NCBI GenBank assembly: GCA_016870035.1
Contig: VGCJ01000004.1
Span: 1-63,789, forward strand
Direction of reading: 5' to 3'
DNA: 63,789 nucleotides
DNA from: Alphaproteobacteria bacterium
GTDB lineage: Bacteria > Pseudomonadota > Alphaproteobacteria > Rhizobiales > Beijerinckiaceae
The notes beneath the pieces are model-generated. The model saw only the letters and a list, made by a program, of their open reading frames with translations, did no database searches and was not told where the DNA came from. The translations under genes were made by a program, and so were the position numbers. Shown piece after piece: positions 8,248 through 16,961 of this stretch. Positions within the stretch are counted from its first letter, which is position 1. Every line of letters starts with the position of its first letter.

Positions 8248-9000
8248 TCAAACGTGCTGACCGCCATTGATGTGAATTTCAGCGCCATTCACATAAGAAG
8301 ATTGTTCGTTGCACAGAAAATAAATCGCTTTCGCCACTTCTTCCGGTGTTCCCAAACGACGCATCGGAATCTGCGCCACGATTTTATCCGTTCCGGGTGA
8401 GAGGATCGATGTGTCAATCTCACCGGGTGAAATCGAATTCACGCGTATGCCAAGAGGACCGTAATCCGAGGCCATTTCACGCGTAAGACCCGCAAGAGCA
8501 GCTTTTGAAGTTGCATAGGTCGCACCAGCAAATGGATGGACGCGTGACCCTGCAATCGATGTGACATTCACAACCGAGCCTTTGGCTTTCTTCAATTCAT
8601 CGAGAAGCCCGCGCGCAAGCATAACAGGCGCAAAGAAATTGACCTGAAACACGGAGCTCCATGTTTCAAAATTCGTATCGATGGTGCCGAGCCGCGAACC
8701 GCCCTCACCTTTCGGTGAAATGGCCGCGTTATTCACGAGCGCATCCAATCGACCATCTTCAAGACGTCGTTTGATTTCGGCGATCGCTTCAAGCGTGTTT
8801 TGCGGATTGGCAAGATCGACCTGAATGTGATCTTGCGCGCCCATTTCCCAAGGACAATTCTCGGGAAAAGGTTGACGCGAACAACTGATCACGCGCCACC
8901 CGGCTGCAGAAAATCGTTTCACCGTCGCGTGACCGATGCCGCGACTGGCTCCTGTCAGAAGCATCGTACGGCGCGGGGCGTTATCGCCAGTCAGTGTCAT
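8248..9000 (-). CDS. Short-chain dehydrogenase/reductase
   Basis: A 250-residue classical SDR. TGASRGIG forms the dinucleotide-binding turn, NNAAIS is the structural NAG-like motif, Ser in VTSIAGS with Tyr and Lys in ATYATSK make the catalytic set, and SPGEIDTSILSP follows. AAGG lies nine bases before ATG 9000; the ATG at 9009 directly abuts AAGG, so 9000 is preferred. It resembles FabG-type reductases, but stand-alone SDRs of this kind act on varied substrates. It sits between the Nudix gene and pdxH. Confidence 0.92.
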   Translation of the reverse strand: MTLTGDNAPRRTMLLTGASRGIGHATVKRFSAAGWRVISCSRQPFPENCPWEMGAQDHIQVDLANPQNTLEAIAEIKRRLEDGRLDALVNNAAISPKGEGGSRLGTIDTNFETWSSVFQVNFFAPVMLARGLLDELKKAKGSVVNVTSIAGSRVHPFAGATYATSKAALAGLTREMASDYGPLGIRVNSISPGEIDTSILSPGTDKIVAQIPMRRLGTPEEVAKAIYFLCNEQSSYVNGAEIHINGGQHV

Positions 9001-9044
9001 CGGGTTCATCCTTCACACGCAAAACAAAAATTGAAAAAACAAAA

Positions 9045-9695
9045 TTAAGGATAGAGACGAGCCTTAGTCCAACCGCCTTCGGGTGCGGGACGACGGAACA
9101 CGATCCGGTCATGCAAGCGAAACGGTTTATCTTGCCAAAATTCAATTCCGACAGGACGAATGCGGAAGCCCGTCCAATGCGGCGGCCGCGGCACATCCCT
9201 AGTCGCATATTTGGCGGCATTAGTTGCCACCGCTTTTTCGAGCGCGAAACGGCTCTCAAGCGGGCGCGATTGCTGGCTTGCCCAAGCACCAATCCGGCTG
9301 TCACGCGGACGCGAGTGAAAATATTCATCCGCCTCGGCATCGGTTACGATTTCAACCGGACCCCGCACGCGGACCTGCCGCTTAAGGCTTTTCCAATGGA
9401 GCACGAGTGCAGCTTTCTTGCCGCTCAACAATTCCCGCCCCTTGGCCGATTCGGTGTTTGTATAGAACACGAAGCCCGCTTCATCCCAGCCTTTCATCAA
9501 GACCATGCGGACATTTGGCAGACCATCTGGATCGACGGTTGCGAGTGCCATGGCGTTGGGATCATTGGGTTCTGAGGCCGTGGCGTCAGAAAACCAGCGC
9601 TCGAACAGAGCAAAAGGCTCCGAAGCTTCAGTAAAGTCACCATCCGTTAAACTTTTCACGATTCTAATGCTCCGGACATTTACTTGCTGAAACAT
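9045..9695 (-). CDS. pdxH: Pyridoxamine 5'-phosphate oxidase
   Basis: The FMN-dependent enzyme that makes pyridoxal 5'-phosphate from PNP or PMP in the cytoplasm. 216 residues, the family length. Motifs: [47 protein letters not shown], and the C-terminal [18 protein letters not shown], where RLHDR binds substrate. It ends with KARLYP, the usual C-terminus. Transcribed divergently from the lipoprotein-dnaJ pair, a neighbourhood conserved in Hyphomicrobiales. Confidence 0.97.
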   Translation of the reverse strand: MFQQVNVRSIRIVKSLTDGDFTEASEPFALFERWFSDATASEPNDPNAMALATVDPDGLPNVRMVLMKGWDEAGFVFYTNTESAKGRELLSGKKAALVLHWKSLKRQVRVRGPVEIVTDAEADEYFHSRPRDSRIGAWASQQSRPLESRFALEKAVATNAAKYATRDVPRPPHWTGFRIRPVGIEFWQDKPFRLHDRIVFRRPAPEGGWTKARLYP

Positions 9696-9735
9696 GGCCA
9701 GACGGTCGCATAGGATATACGGCGTAACACTGCCA

Positions 9736-10194
9736 ATGGTTTTTCTTCACTTTGCCCGCCGAAGCTTCCGGCCCCTCGGTCAGCTTCTGGCCCTCTCGAC
9801 GCTCGTAGCTCTTGCGGGCTGCGGCACAAGTCTTCCGATTTTTTCGGAACTGATCCCGGATCGCGGTCCGCTCTATACAAGTACAATCCGGTCCGAGTCC
9901 GCCGCGCTTTCGCCGGGCCTCACCGCGAATGATTGGAATGAGGCCTCTCTGGCTTTGTCCTCGGCACTCGGCCCGGATAATGAAGGCACCACAGTGCTTT
10001 GGAGCAGTAAAAGCGGATCGAAAGGCTCGTTCAGGGCGCTAGGGATGGCTTTCATGCGCGATGGCGATCTTTGCCGCGCCTTCGAAGCGGAAATCAAAAC
10101 AACCAGCAAAGAGCCGCAGGTGACCAAGGGCACGGCATGCCGTTCGATGGCAGGCGCTTGGCATATTGTCGATACGACTTCGCAAAAAAGCTGA
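9736..10194 (+). CDS. Putative lipoprotein, RT0821/Lpp0805-like surface protein
   Basis: About 152 residues. The N-terminus carries arginines, a hydrophobic stretch ([16 protein letters not shown]) and a lipobox with Cys29, so it is predicted to be an outer-membrane or periplasmic lipoprotein. The rest resembles the small surface-antigen family annotated RT0821/Lpp0805 ([13 protein letters not shown], then CRAFEAEI, and [15 protein letters not shown] near the end). An upstream in-frame ATG at 9694 would add 14 residues and overlap the divergent pdxH start; 9736 is preferred. Function unknown. Confidence 0.72.
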   Translation: MVFLHFARRSFRPLGQLLALSTLVALAGCGTSLPIFSELIPDRGPLYTSTIRSESAALSPGLTANDWNEASLALSSALGPDNEGTTVLWSSKSGSKGSFRALGMAFMRDGDLCRAFEAEIKTTSKEPQVTKGTACRSMAGAWHIVDTTSQKS

Positions 10195-10299
10195 CATCCC
10201 CCTTCCGTCACATTGCGGAGAGATGACGTGGCCCTTAAATAGGGATCGAGAACCGTTTTTCTCGATTTCCAAATAAAAGACTGCGTCAGGACCTGCTTC

Positions 10300-11241
10300 A
10301 TGCGTGACCCTTATTCCGTCCTCGGCGTCGGCAAGACCGCGAGTGATGACGATATCAAAAAGGCCTTCCGCAAGCAGGCGAAGATTCTTCATCCTGATCG
10401 CAACAAAACGGACCCTAAGGCCAAGGATAAATTCGCCGAATTAAATTCAGCTTATGAGGTTCTGGGCGATAAAAAGAAGCGCAGACAATTCGATTCCGGT
10501 GAGATCGACGCTGAGGGCAAACCCCGCGCGCCTTTCGGTGCCGGCTTTGGTGGTGGGGGACCTTTTGGAGGCGCGCGTGGTGGCCGCGCAGGTGGTTTTG
10601 CAGGCGGACCTTTCGGAGGTGCTGGCTTTGGCGGCGGCGGTTTTGGTGGACAAGGCTTTGACGCTTCCGATCTCTTTGCGGAATTTTTCCGCTCCGGATC
10701 GGGTGAAGCCAAAGCCAAGAAGCGTGGACCTGAACCCGGCCCCGACATAAAAGTGGTTGCGGAGATTACATTAGTGGAGTCGCTTGCCGGCACAACGACG
10801 CGCGTTTCGCTTCCGACTGGACGCACGATCGAAGTTAAAGTGCCTGCGGGTGTGACTGAGGGCAAAGTGATCCGCTTGAAACAGCAAGGTCATGCAAGCC
10901 CGATGGGCGGCCCCCCGGGTGATGCCTATGTCACGATTCACATTTCGCAAGATCATCGCTTTCAGGTTGATGGAAAAAATCTAAAAGTCCGTGTACAGAT
11001 CCCGCTTGAGGATGCGGTGCTTGGTGGTCGCGTTCGCGTACCAACGCTTGAAGGCGCAGTCGAATTATCCATTCCGCCCTATAGTTCGAGCGGGCAAACT
11101 TTGCGCCTTCGTGGCAAAGGCGTTCCCGCAGAAAATGGCGCAGGCGATTTGATGGTCACGCTTGAAGTGACCATTCCGAAAGAGCCGGATCTCGAGCTTG
11201 AAATGTTGATGAAGCGCTGGCGTGATCGTAAACCGCGCTAA
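10300..11241 (+). CDS. DnaJ-class (CbpA-like) co-chaperone
   Basis: A 313-residue J-domain protein. The J domain spans about 1-68 with HPD at 31-33, followed by a long Gly/Phe-rich linker (about 85-130). The C-terminal substrate-binding beta domains (DIKVVAEITLVESLAGTTTR, then VTEGKVIRLKQQG) come next. The cysteine zinc-finger repeats of DnaJ are absent, so it is a type II, CbpA-like protein that would stimulate DnaK. It lies between the lipoprotein and the MOSC gene, ahead of fabI, as in many Hyphomicrobiales. Confidence 0.93.
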   Translation: MRDPYSVLGVGKTASDDDIKKAFRKQAKILHPDRNKTDPKAKDKFAELNSAYEVLGDKKKRRQFDSGEIDAEGKPRAPFGAGFGGGGPFGGARGGRAGGFAGGPFGGAGFGGGGFGGQGFDASDLFAEFFRSGSGEAKAKKRGPEPGPDIKVVAEITLVESLAGTTTRVSLPTGRTIEVKVPAGVTEGKVIRLKQQGHASPMGGPPGDAYVTIHISQDHRFQVDGKNLKVRVQIPLEDAVLGGRVRVPTLEGAVELSIPPYSSSGQTLRLRGKGVPAENGAGDLMVTLEVTIPKEPDLELEMLMKRWRDRKPR

Positions 11242-11261
11242 GAAAATCGAGAGAGTCGCCG

Positions 11262-11864
11262 ATGGCACAGCTTCAAGAAATCTCATGCATCGGTCGCGTT
11301 GTCTGCTGCTATCTCTCGCATGATCGCAAACCCAGTCTCGAAAAAATAGCGAAAGATCGCCTTGAAATTACGCTTGATGGCGTTGTGGGCGATTGTCATT
11401 CCGGCCGCACACGCGTCTCCGACAGCCGCACCCTAAAGCAATATCTGCGTGGCATTGATATTGTTAACAGTCGTCAATTTTCAATTGCTTCGATCGAAGA
11501 GCTTGCCGAAGTCGCCACGCGCATGGAGATTCCAAAAGTAAAGGCCGAATGGATCGGCGCCAATCTTCTCGTGAAAGATATTCCGCATTTCACGCTGCTG
11601 CCACCGTCATCTCGATTGATGTTTTCGTCTGGCGGAACGGTGATTATCGATCTCGAAAATCATCCGTGCAAATACCCCGCAGAAGTGATTGAACGCCATC
11701 ACCCCGGCAAAGGACTCGCCTTTCCAAAAGTCGCGATGAAAAAACGCGGCGTGGTCGCCTATGCGGAAAAAGGCGGTGCGATTGCGATTGGCGATACGAT
11801 CCGCGTTTTCATACCCACGCAAGAAGCGTGGCCGCATCGCGAGCGCTATTTGCGCGGCGAATAA
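11262..11864 (+). CDS. MOSC-domain protein
   Basis: A 200-residue MOSC protein, related to the C-terminal domain of molybdenum cofactor sulfurase and to YiiM. Supporting motifs: LDGVVGDCHSGRTR near residue 40, VNSRQFSIAS, IPKVKAEWIGANLLV, and a late conserved cysteine in ENHPCKYPAEVIE. It starts 20 bp after the dnaJ-like gene and may be cotranscribed. Such proteins are thought to handle sulfur or the molybdenum cofactor; the exact reaction is unknown. Confidence 0.88.
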   Translation: MAQLQEISCIGRVVCCYLSHDRKPSLEKIAKDRLEITLDGVVGDCHSGRTRVSDSRTLKQYLRGIDIVNSRQFSIASIEELAEVATRMEIPKVKAEWIGANLLVKDIPHFTLLPPSSRLMFSSGGTVIIDLENHPCKYPAEVIERHHPGKGLAFPKVAMKKRGVVAYAEKGGAIAIGDTIRVFIPTQEAWPHRERYLRGE

Positions 11865-11885
11865 TCGCCGCACGCAATTTTAAGG

Positions 11886-13868
11886 TTAAACAGAAACCTG
11901 TGTGCCGACTTCCACGACGCGTCCGGTCGGAATCTGGAAGTAGCTCGTGGCATCATAGGCGTTGCGCGCCAGCGCAATGAAGAGCTGATCTTGCCAAAGC
12001 GGCATGCCCGATTGCACCGCAACTTTAATCGATCGACGCGACACAAAGAAGGATGTCGACATAATGTCGAAAGCCCAACCATGTTTGCGCGCAATCGCGA
12101 GGCCTCGCGGCACGTTCGGCGTTTCCATATAACCAAATTTCATGGAGACACGAATAAAACGCGGACTCAACTGTTTGACATGGACGCGATCTTTGTCGCT
12201 CACACGTGGTGTGTCACCTGTTGATATGGTCAATACGACATTCTTTTCATGCAAAATCTTATTGTGTTTGAGATTGTGCAGAAGCGAGGTTGGTGCCGAT
12301 TCCGGATCAGATGTCAAAAACACCGCTGTACCGGCAACAATATGCGGCGGCTTCTTTTCAAGTGAATGAATGAGCACTTCCAAAGGCACTTCGCCTTGTC
12401 GCGTTTTCTCAAAAAGAATGCGGATGCCCTTCCGCCATGTAGCCATAAGCAAAATTAACAAGAGGCCGAAGGTCAAAGGTGCATAAGCACCATCGAAGAG
12501 TTTCAGCAAATTAGCCGAGAAGAAGGTGAAGTCGATCATCATAAAGGGAATGATGGTGATGCCCGCAAGCCAAGGGCTCCACTTCCACAATTTCCAAATC
12601 ACGATAAAGCCGAGCGTGGCATCCACCACCATTGTGGTTGTCACCGCGATGCCATAAGCGGAGGCAAGTGCGTTCGAAGATTTAAACACAACAACAAGAA
12701 CAACAACGCCGATCAACAAAAGCGAATTGATGCGCGGCAAGAAAATTTGACCCGCATGGGTTTCAGATGTGAAGCGAATTTCCATACGCGGCAAGAGACC
12801 GAGCTGAATGGCCTGGCTTGTCATAGAGAAAGCACCCGTGATCACCGCTTGGCTGGCGATCACCGTTGCAAGAGTTGCCATTGCCACAACCGGCACCGTC
12901 GCCCATGTCGGATAAAGATGGAAGAAAGGGTCGGTTGCCAATTCGGGATTGGCGAGCACCATCGCGCCCTGACCAAAATAATTGAGCATCAAAGCCGGAA
13001 GAACAAAAAATAACCAGGCAGAGCGAATGGGCTTCCTACCGAAATGACCGAGATCGGTGTAGAGCGCTTCACCCCCTGTGACCGCAAGGAACACCGCCCC
13101 CAAACTCACAAGACCAATTACCCGATGTTCGATCACAAAGCGAATGCCATAAATCGGATTGAGCGCATTCAAAATCGAAAGATCATCGCTGATATGCATG
13201 ATGCCGCCAAGCGCGAGCATCAAAAACCAGATGATCATGATCGGACTAAAAAACGTCGCTACACTCGCGGTGCCTCGGCTTTGCACCGCAAAGAGCACAA
13301 TCAAGATCACAAGCGTGATGGGAATAATAAAGGGATCAAGCGCGGGCGTAATGAGCTTCACACCTTCTACCGCTGATAAAACGGAGATCGCGGGCGTGAT
13401 GATCGAGTCGCCATAAAACATCGCGGCGCCAATCACGCCCAAAAAGAAGATTCCGTTGCCGCCTTTGCCCACCGCTCGTTGACAAAGCGCCATCAAAGAG
13501 AGCGTGCCACCTTCACCATTATTGTCGGCGCGCAGAAGAATGATCACATATTTTGCTGTAACAACCAGAAGCAGCGCCCAAAAGATCAAAGACAAGACAC
13601 CATAGACGGCATCTTTAGGAACCTCAGGCAGAACAGAGCCTTCCTGAAATTGGTGAGCGCCAACGGCAGCCAGCAAAGCTTCACGAAACGCATAGAGTGG
13701 GCTTGTTCCGATATCGCCGAAGACAACCCCGATACTGCCGATCGCCAAACCCCAAAAATGTTTTTGGCCATGGCCTCCGTTATGCCCGCCGTGACCATGA
13801 TGATCATCATCATGATGACGGTCGTGACCGTGCGAGGCATCGTCTAAATCAATTCTATGGGGGGGCAT
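11886..13868 (-). CDS. kup: KUP-family potassium uptake protein with histidine-rich N-terminus
   Basis: A 660-residue inner-membrane proton-coupled potassium transporter. After a cytoplasmic tail the family signature appears: [20 protein letters not shown], then [20 protein letters not shown], then [13 protein letters not shown]. About twelve hydrophobic segments follow, and the hydrophilic C-terminal domain ends in [12 protein letters not shown]. The first 37 residues are exceptionally rich in His, Asp and Gly ([17 protein letters not shown]), unlike most Kup proteins, and could bind metal ions. It converges with the MOSC gene and diverges from fabI. Confidence 0.95.
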   Translation of the reverse strand: MPPHRIDLDDASHGHDRHHDDDHHGHGGHNGGHGQKHFWGLAIGSIGVVFGDIGTSPLYAFREALLAAVGAHQFQEGSVLPEVPKDAVYGVLSLIFWALLLVVTAKYVIILLRADNNGEGGTLSLMALCQRAVGKGGNGIFFLGVIGAAMFYGDSIITPAISVLSAVEGVKLITPALDPFIIPITLVILIVLFAVQSRGTASVATFFSPIMIIWFLMLALGGIMHISDDLSILNALNPIYGIRFVIEHRVIGLVSLGAVFLAVTGGEALYTDLGHFGRKPIRSAWLFFVLPALMLNYFGQGAMVLANPELATDPFFHLYPTWATVPVVAMATLATVIASQAVITGAFSMTSQAIQLGLLPRMEIRFTSETHAGQIFLPRINSLLLIGVVVLVVVFKSSNALASAYGIAVTTTMVVDATLGFIVIWKLWKWSPWLAGITIIPFMMIDFTFFSANLLKLFDGAYAPLTFGLLLILLMATWRKGIRILFEKTRQGEVPLEVLIHSLEKKPPHIVAGTAVFLTSDPESAPTSLLHNLKHNKILHEKNVVLTISTGDTPRVSDKDRVHVKQLSPRFIRVSMKFGYMETPNVPRGLAIARKHGWAFDIMSTSFFVSRRSIKVAVQSGMPLWQDQLFIALARNAYDATSYFQIPTGRVVEVGTQVSV

Positions 13869-14102
13869 GGTGACACCACTCTTTACGAGCCCCGAGTCCT
13901 CGCGGGGTGGGGCGGCGCGTCTATAGCACTTTCCGGATCGATTACCAGTGGGGACACGCCCGCTCGTTCCGAGTTACCCCGAGGCAATTGGATAAGAGAC
14001 GTGACGCCTTGGCGCTTTCATCGGGAAGAGGCTTGGGCTAAGGAGGGAGCAAGGTCTGTGGACCACCCCCTTTCCCTTTCCCTGTCTCTGGCTCAGGTAA
14101 TT

Positions 14103-14927
14103 ATGACGTCAACTTCTCCTTCAGGCATTCTTAGTGGCAAACGCGGGCTCATAATGGGCCTGGCCAATAATAAATCGATCGCCTGGGGCATTGCCCGCTC
14201 GGCCCGTGACCAAGGCGCGGAGCTGACCTTCACCTTTCAAGGCGAAGCGCTAGAAAAGCGCGTGCGCCCGCTGGCCGCCGAACTCGGCGGCCGTGTGGTG
14301 GGTCATTGCGATGTCACCGACTCCGCTTCAATTGATGCCGTTTTCGTGGAAGTCGAAAAACAATGGGGTGGCATTGATTTCCTCGTCCATGCGATCGCCT
14401 TCTCTGATAAGGACGAATTGACTGGCCGCTATATCGACACGTCGGAAGCCAATTTCACAAAATCGCTTTTGATCTCCTGCTATTCCTTCACCGCAGTGGC
14501 GCAACGCGCTGAAAAGCTCATGAAGAATGGCGGTTCGATGCTGACGCTTACTTATTATGGTGCTGAAAAATGGATGCCGCATTACAATGTGATGGGCGTT
14601 GCAAAAGCCGCCCTTGAAGCCTCGGTGCGTTATCTCGCAGCAGATCTTGGCCCGCAAAATATCCGCGTGAATGCGATTTCAGCAGGCCCCATCAAAACGC
14701 TTGCAGCTTCGGGCATTGGTGATTTCCGGTACATTCTTAAATGGAATGAATTTAACTCACCGCTACGTCGCACAGTAACGATTGAAGAAGTCGGTGATGC
14801 GGCCGCTTTCATGCTCTCCGATATGGGCCGTGGCATTACAGGTGAAATCCAACACGTCGATGCCGGCTATCATGTCGTCGGCATGAAGAACCCCGAAGCG
14901 CCCGATATCACGCTCGACAAAGGCTGA
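14103..14927 (+). CDS. fabI: Enoyl-[acyl-carrier-protein] reductase (NADH), FabI type
   Basis: Reduces enoyl-ACP in the last step of type II fatty acid elongation. The 274-residue protein has the FabI form of the SDR fold: GLIMGLANNKSIAWGIA, then LDFLVHAIAFSDK-like IDFLVHAIAFSDKDEL, the catalytic region LTYYGAEKWMPHYNVMGVAK, and GPIKTLAASGI. The open frame continues upstream to 13857 without domain support; ATG 14103 matches homologues. The 234 bp between kup and fabI hold no other gene I can support. A histidine phosphatase gene follows after 6 bp. Confidence 0.95.
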   Translation: MTSTSPSGILSGKRGLIMGLANNKSIAWGIARSARDQGAELTFTFQGEALEKRVRPLAAELGGRVVGHCDVTDSASIDAVFVEVEKQWGGIDFLVHAIAFSDKDELTGRYIDTSEANFTKSLLISCYSFTAVAQRAEKLMKNGGSMLTLTYYGAEKWMPHYNVMGVAKAALEASVRYLAADLGPQNIRVNAISAGPIKTLAASGIGDFRYILKWNEFNSPLRRTVTIEEVGDAAAFMLSDMGRGITGEIQHVDAGYHVVGMKNPEAPDITLDKG

Positions 14928-14933
14928 GTTTCG

Positions 14934-15521
14934 ATGTCAGCGCGGCCGCGCATTCTCTTCGTCCGTCATGGCGAAACCGACTGGAATGTCGAAGGACGTT
15001 TGCAAGGACAACAAGACATTCCTTTGAATGCGCTTGGTCGTATTCAAGCTGAAGATGTTGGCCGTCGCCTTGCCAAACTCATCGACAATACCGCGCACTC
15101 AAAATGGCTCGTCAGTCCCTTGGGCCGCACGCGCGAAACCGCCGAGATCGCCCGCCACGCACTCGGGCTTGATCCAAAAGCCTATCAAACCGAAGACCAG
15201 TTGAAAGAAATCACTTTCGGCGCTTGGGAAGGTTTCACATGGGCGGAGCTGAGAAAATCCGAACCGCTGGCCGAAGCCGAGCGCATGAAAAACAAATGGG
15301 GTTATGTTCCCCCTCAAGGGGAGAGTTATGAAATGCTCACCCACCGCATCGGTTTGTGGCTTGAGACTGTGAAAAGCGAAATTGTCGCTGTCTCACATGG
15401 CGGCGTCGCCCGCGCTCTGATGGTGCTGGCCGCAGGGCTTTCGCCTAACGACGCGCCGCGCTACGAAATCCACCAAGGCCGCGTGCTGGAATTCGCGGAA
15501 GGCCGTTTTCGCTGGCATTAA
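14934..15521 (+). CDS. Histidine phosphatase family protein
   Basis: A 195-residue member of the phosphoglycerate mutase-like superfamily. The phosphate pocket has RHGETDWN at 11-18 with the nucleophilic His, SPLGRTRETAEI, the acid Glu in FGAWEGFTWAEL, and SHGGVARALM with the second His. These could serve mutase, alpha-ribazole phosphatase or other phosphatase roles; no cobalamin genes are nearby, so no specific substrate is assigned. It lies between fabI and aroC in a conserved neighbourhood. Confidence 0.9.
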   Translation: MSARPRILFVRHGETDWNVEGRLQGQQDIPLNALGRIQAEDVGRRLAKLIDNTAHSKWLVSPLGRTRETAEIARHALGLDPKAYQTEDQLKEITFGAWEGFTWAELRKSEPLAEAERMKNKWGYVPPQGESYEMLTHRIGLWLETVKSEIVAVSHGGVARALMVLAAGLSPNDAPRYEIHQGRVLEFAEGRFRWH

Positions 15522-15603
15522 CCCTGTTCGCGCGCCTTGGTTTGACCCTGCCGCGCGCGCGCCCTAGAAAGGGCGCTTCCGAACTCATCACGCGTTTAAG
15601 CTC

Positions 15604-16692
15604 ATGTCTTTCAACACATTCGGCCACATGTTCCGCGTCACGACCTTTGGCGAAAGCCACGGGGTGGCGGTTGGCTGCGTGGTCGATGGTTGCCCGCCGC
15701 GCATCGAACTCGATGCGGCGGATATTCAAAGTGATCTTGATCGCCGCAAGCCCGGCCAATCGCGTTTCACCACGCAACGCCGCGAAGCCGATGAAGTGAA
15801 AATTCTCTCGGGCGTGTTCACCGACGAGAAGACCGGCAAGCAAGTGACCACCGGCACGCCGATTGCGCTGGTGATTGAAAACACCGATCAGCGCTCGAAA
15901 GATTATGGCGACATCAAAGACAAATATCGTCCCGGTCATGCCGATCTCACTTATGATGCGAAATATGGCATTCGCGATTATCGCGGTGGTGGTCGTTCCT
16001 CCGCGCGCGAAACAGCCGCGCGTGTAGCCGCCGGTGCGATTGCGCGCAAAATCATTCCAAACGTGATCATCCGCGCGGCACTTGTGCAAATGGGCCCGCA
16101 TAAAATTGATCGCGCGCGGTGGGATTGGAATGAAGTGAACAACAATCCCTTTTTCTGCCCCGATGCGACGCAGGCGAAATTTTTCGAATCCTATCTCGAT
16201 GAGATTCGCAAAAGCGGCTCATCGGTTGGTGCGGTGATCGAAGTCGTCGCCGAGAATGTACCCGCCGGTTGGGGCGCGCCGCTTTATGGCAAGCTCGATG
16301 GCGACATCGCCTCGGCTTTCATGGGCATCAATGCGGTCAAAGGCGTCGAGATTGGCGATGGCTTTTTAACTGCTGCGATGACGGGCGAAGAAAACGCCGA
16401 CGAGATGCGCATCGGGCCGGATGGCAAGCCCTTATTTCTCGCCAATCACGCGGGCGGAATCTTAGGCGGCATTTCGACCGGCCAACCGATCATCGTGCGT
16501 TTTGCGGTGAAGCCGACGTCATCGATCCGCACGCCGCGCAAAACAATCGACAAAGCCGGACATGACGCGGATATTTTGACCAAAGGCCGCCATGATCCCT
16601 GCGTCGGCATCCGCGCCGTACCTGTGGGCGAAGCGATGATGGCCTGCGTGCTCGCCGATCACTTCCTGCGGCATCGCGGGCAGAACGGTTAG
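15604..16692 (+). CDS. aroC: Chorismate synthase
   Basis: Converts EPSP to chorismate with reduced FMN in the shikimate pathway. 362 residues, the family norm. The three signatures are clear: [17 protein letters not shown] near the N-terminus, [20 protein letters not shown] in the middle, and [19 protein letters not shown] near the C-terminus. The start at 15604 ([20 protein letters not shown]) fits homologues; an overlapping in-frame start at 15542 is in another frame and is ignored. Confidence 0.97.
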   Translation: MSFNTFGHMFRVTTFGESHGVAVGCVVDGCPPRIELDAADIQSDLDRRKPGQSRFTTQRREADEVKILSGVFTDEKTGKQVTTGTPIALVIENTDQRSKDYGDIKDKYRPGHADLTYDAKYGIRDYRGGGRSSARETAARVAAGAIARKIIPNVIIRAALVQMGPHKIDRARWDWNEVNNNPFFCPDATQAKFFESYLDEIRKSGSSVGAVIEVVAENVPAGWGAPLYGKLDGDIASAFMGINAVKGVEIGDGFLTAAMTGEENADEMRIGPDGKPLFLANHAGGILGGISTGQPIIVRFAVKPTSSIRTPRKTIDKAGHDADILTKGRHDPCVGIRAVPVGEAMMACVLADHFLRHRGQNG

Positions 16693-16699
16693 TCGGCAA

Positions 16700-16850
16700 A
16701 CGGTAAAAAATTTCCCTCCCCTGCAGGTGAGGGTGGCAAACGCGCAGCGTTTGACGGGTGGGGAAAATCTACACATTGCCCCCTCCGATCCCTTCGGGAT
16801 CACCTCCCCCTACAGGGGGAGGAAAGGATATAGCGTTCACGCCGTTTTCG
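16700..16850. repeat. GC-rich hairpin-forming intergenic segment after aroC
   Basis: The 269 bp between aroC and the ribBX gene hold short palindromes typical of dispersed intergenic repeats: CTCCCCTGCAGGTGAGGGTGG, TTTTCCC-type flanks, AACGCGCAGCGTTTG, GATCCCTTCGGGATC and CCTCCCCCTACAGGGGGAGG near 16803-16823. The last two could act as weak terminators, but neither has a proper T tract. A C10-type run lies near 16871. No RFN riboswitch sequence is visible. Confidence 0.5.
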
Positions 16851-16937
16851 CCCCACCACTGCTGATTGCCACCCCCCCCCTCATTTCATCCAAACTGAAA
16901 TTTGCGCTCCTGCAAGCGGCTTTGCCTAGGCATAGTA

Positions 16938-16954
16938 TTTTAGTCGTGCTAAAA
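16938..16954. promoter_or_regulatory. Perfect palindrome upstream of ribBX, candidate operator
   Basis: TTTTAG (16938-16943), spacer TCGTG, CTAAAA (16949-16954) ends seven bases before the ribBX ATG, in a segment with no clear Shine-Dalgarno sequence. The position suits an autoregulatory operator for the helix-turn-helix fused to the encoded enzyme. Inference only. Confidence 0.45.
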
Positions 16955-16961
16955 CGCCGCC

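Noticed and set aside
13044-13847. + strand open frames opposite kup
   Set aside because: Antisense shadows of the Kup coding sequence; no ribosome sites or domains.
16693-16961. FMN (RFN) riboswitch upstream of ribBX
   Set aside because: None of the conserved RFN helices or the AGGGTTCAGG-type core was found; only simple palindromes are present.
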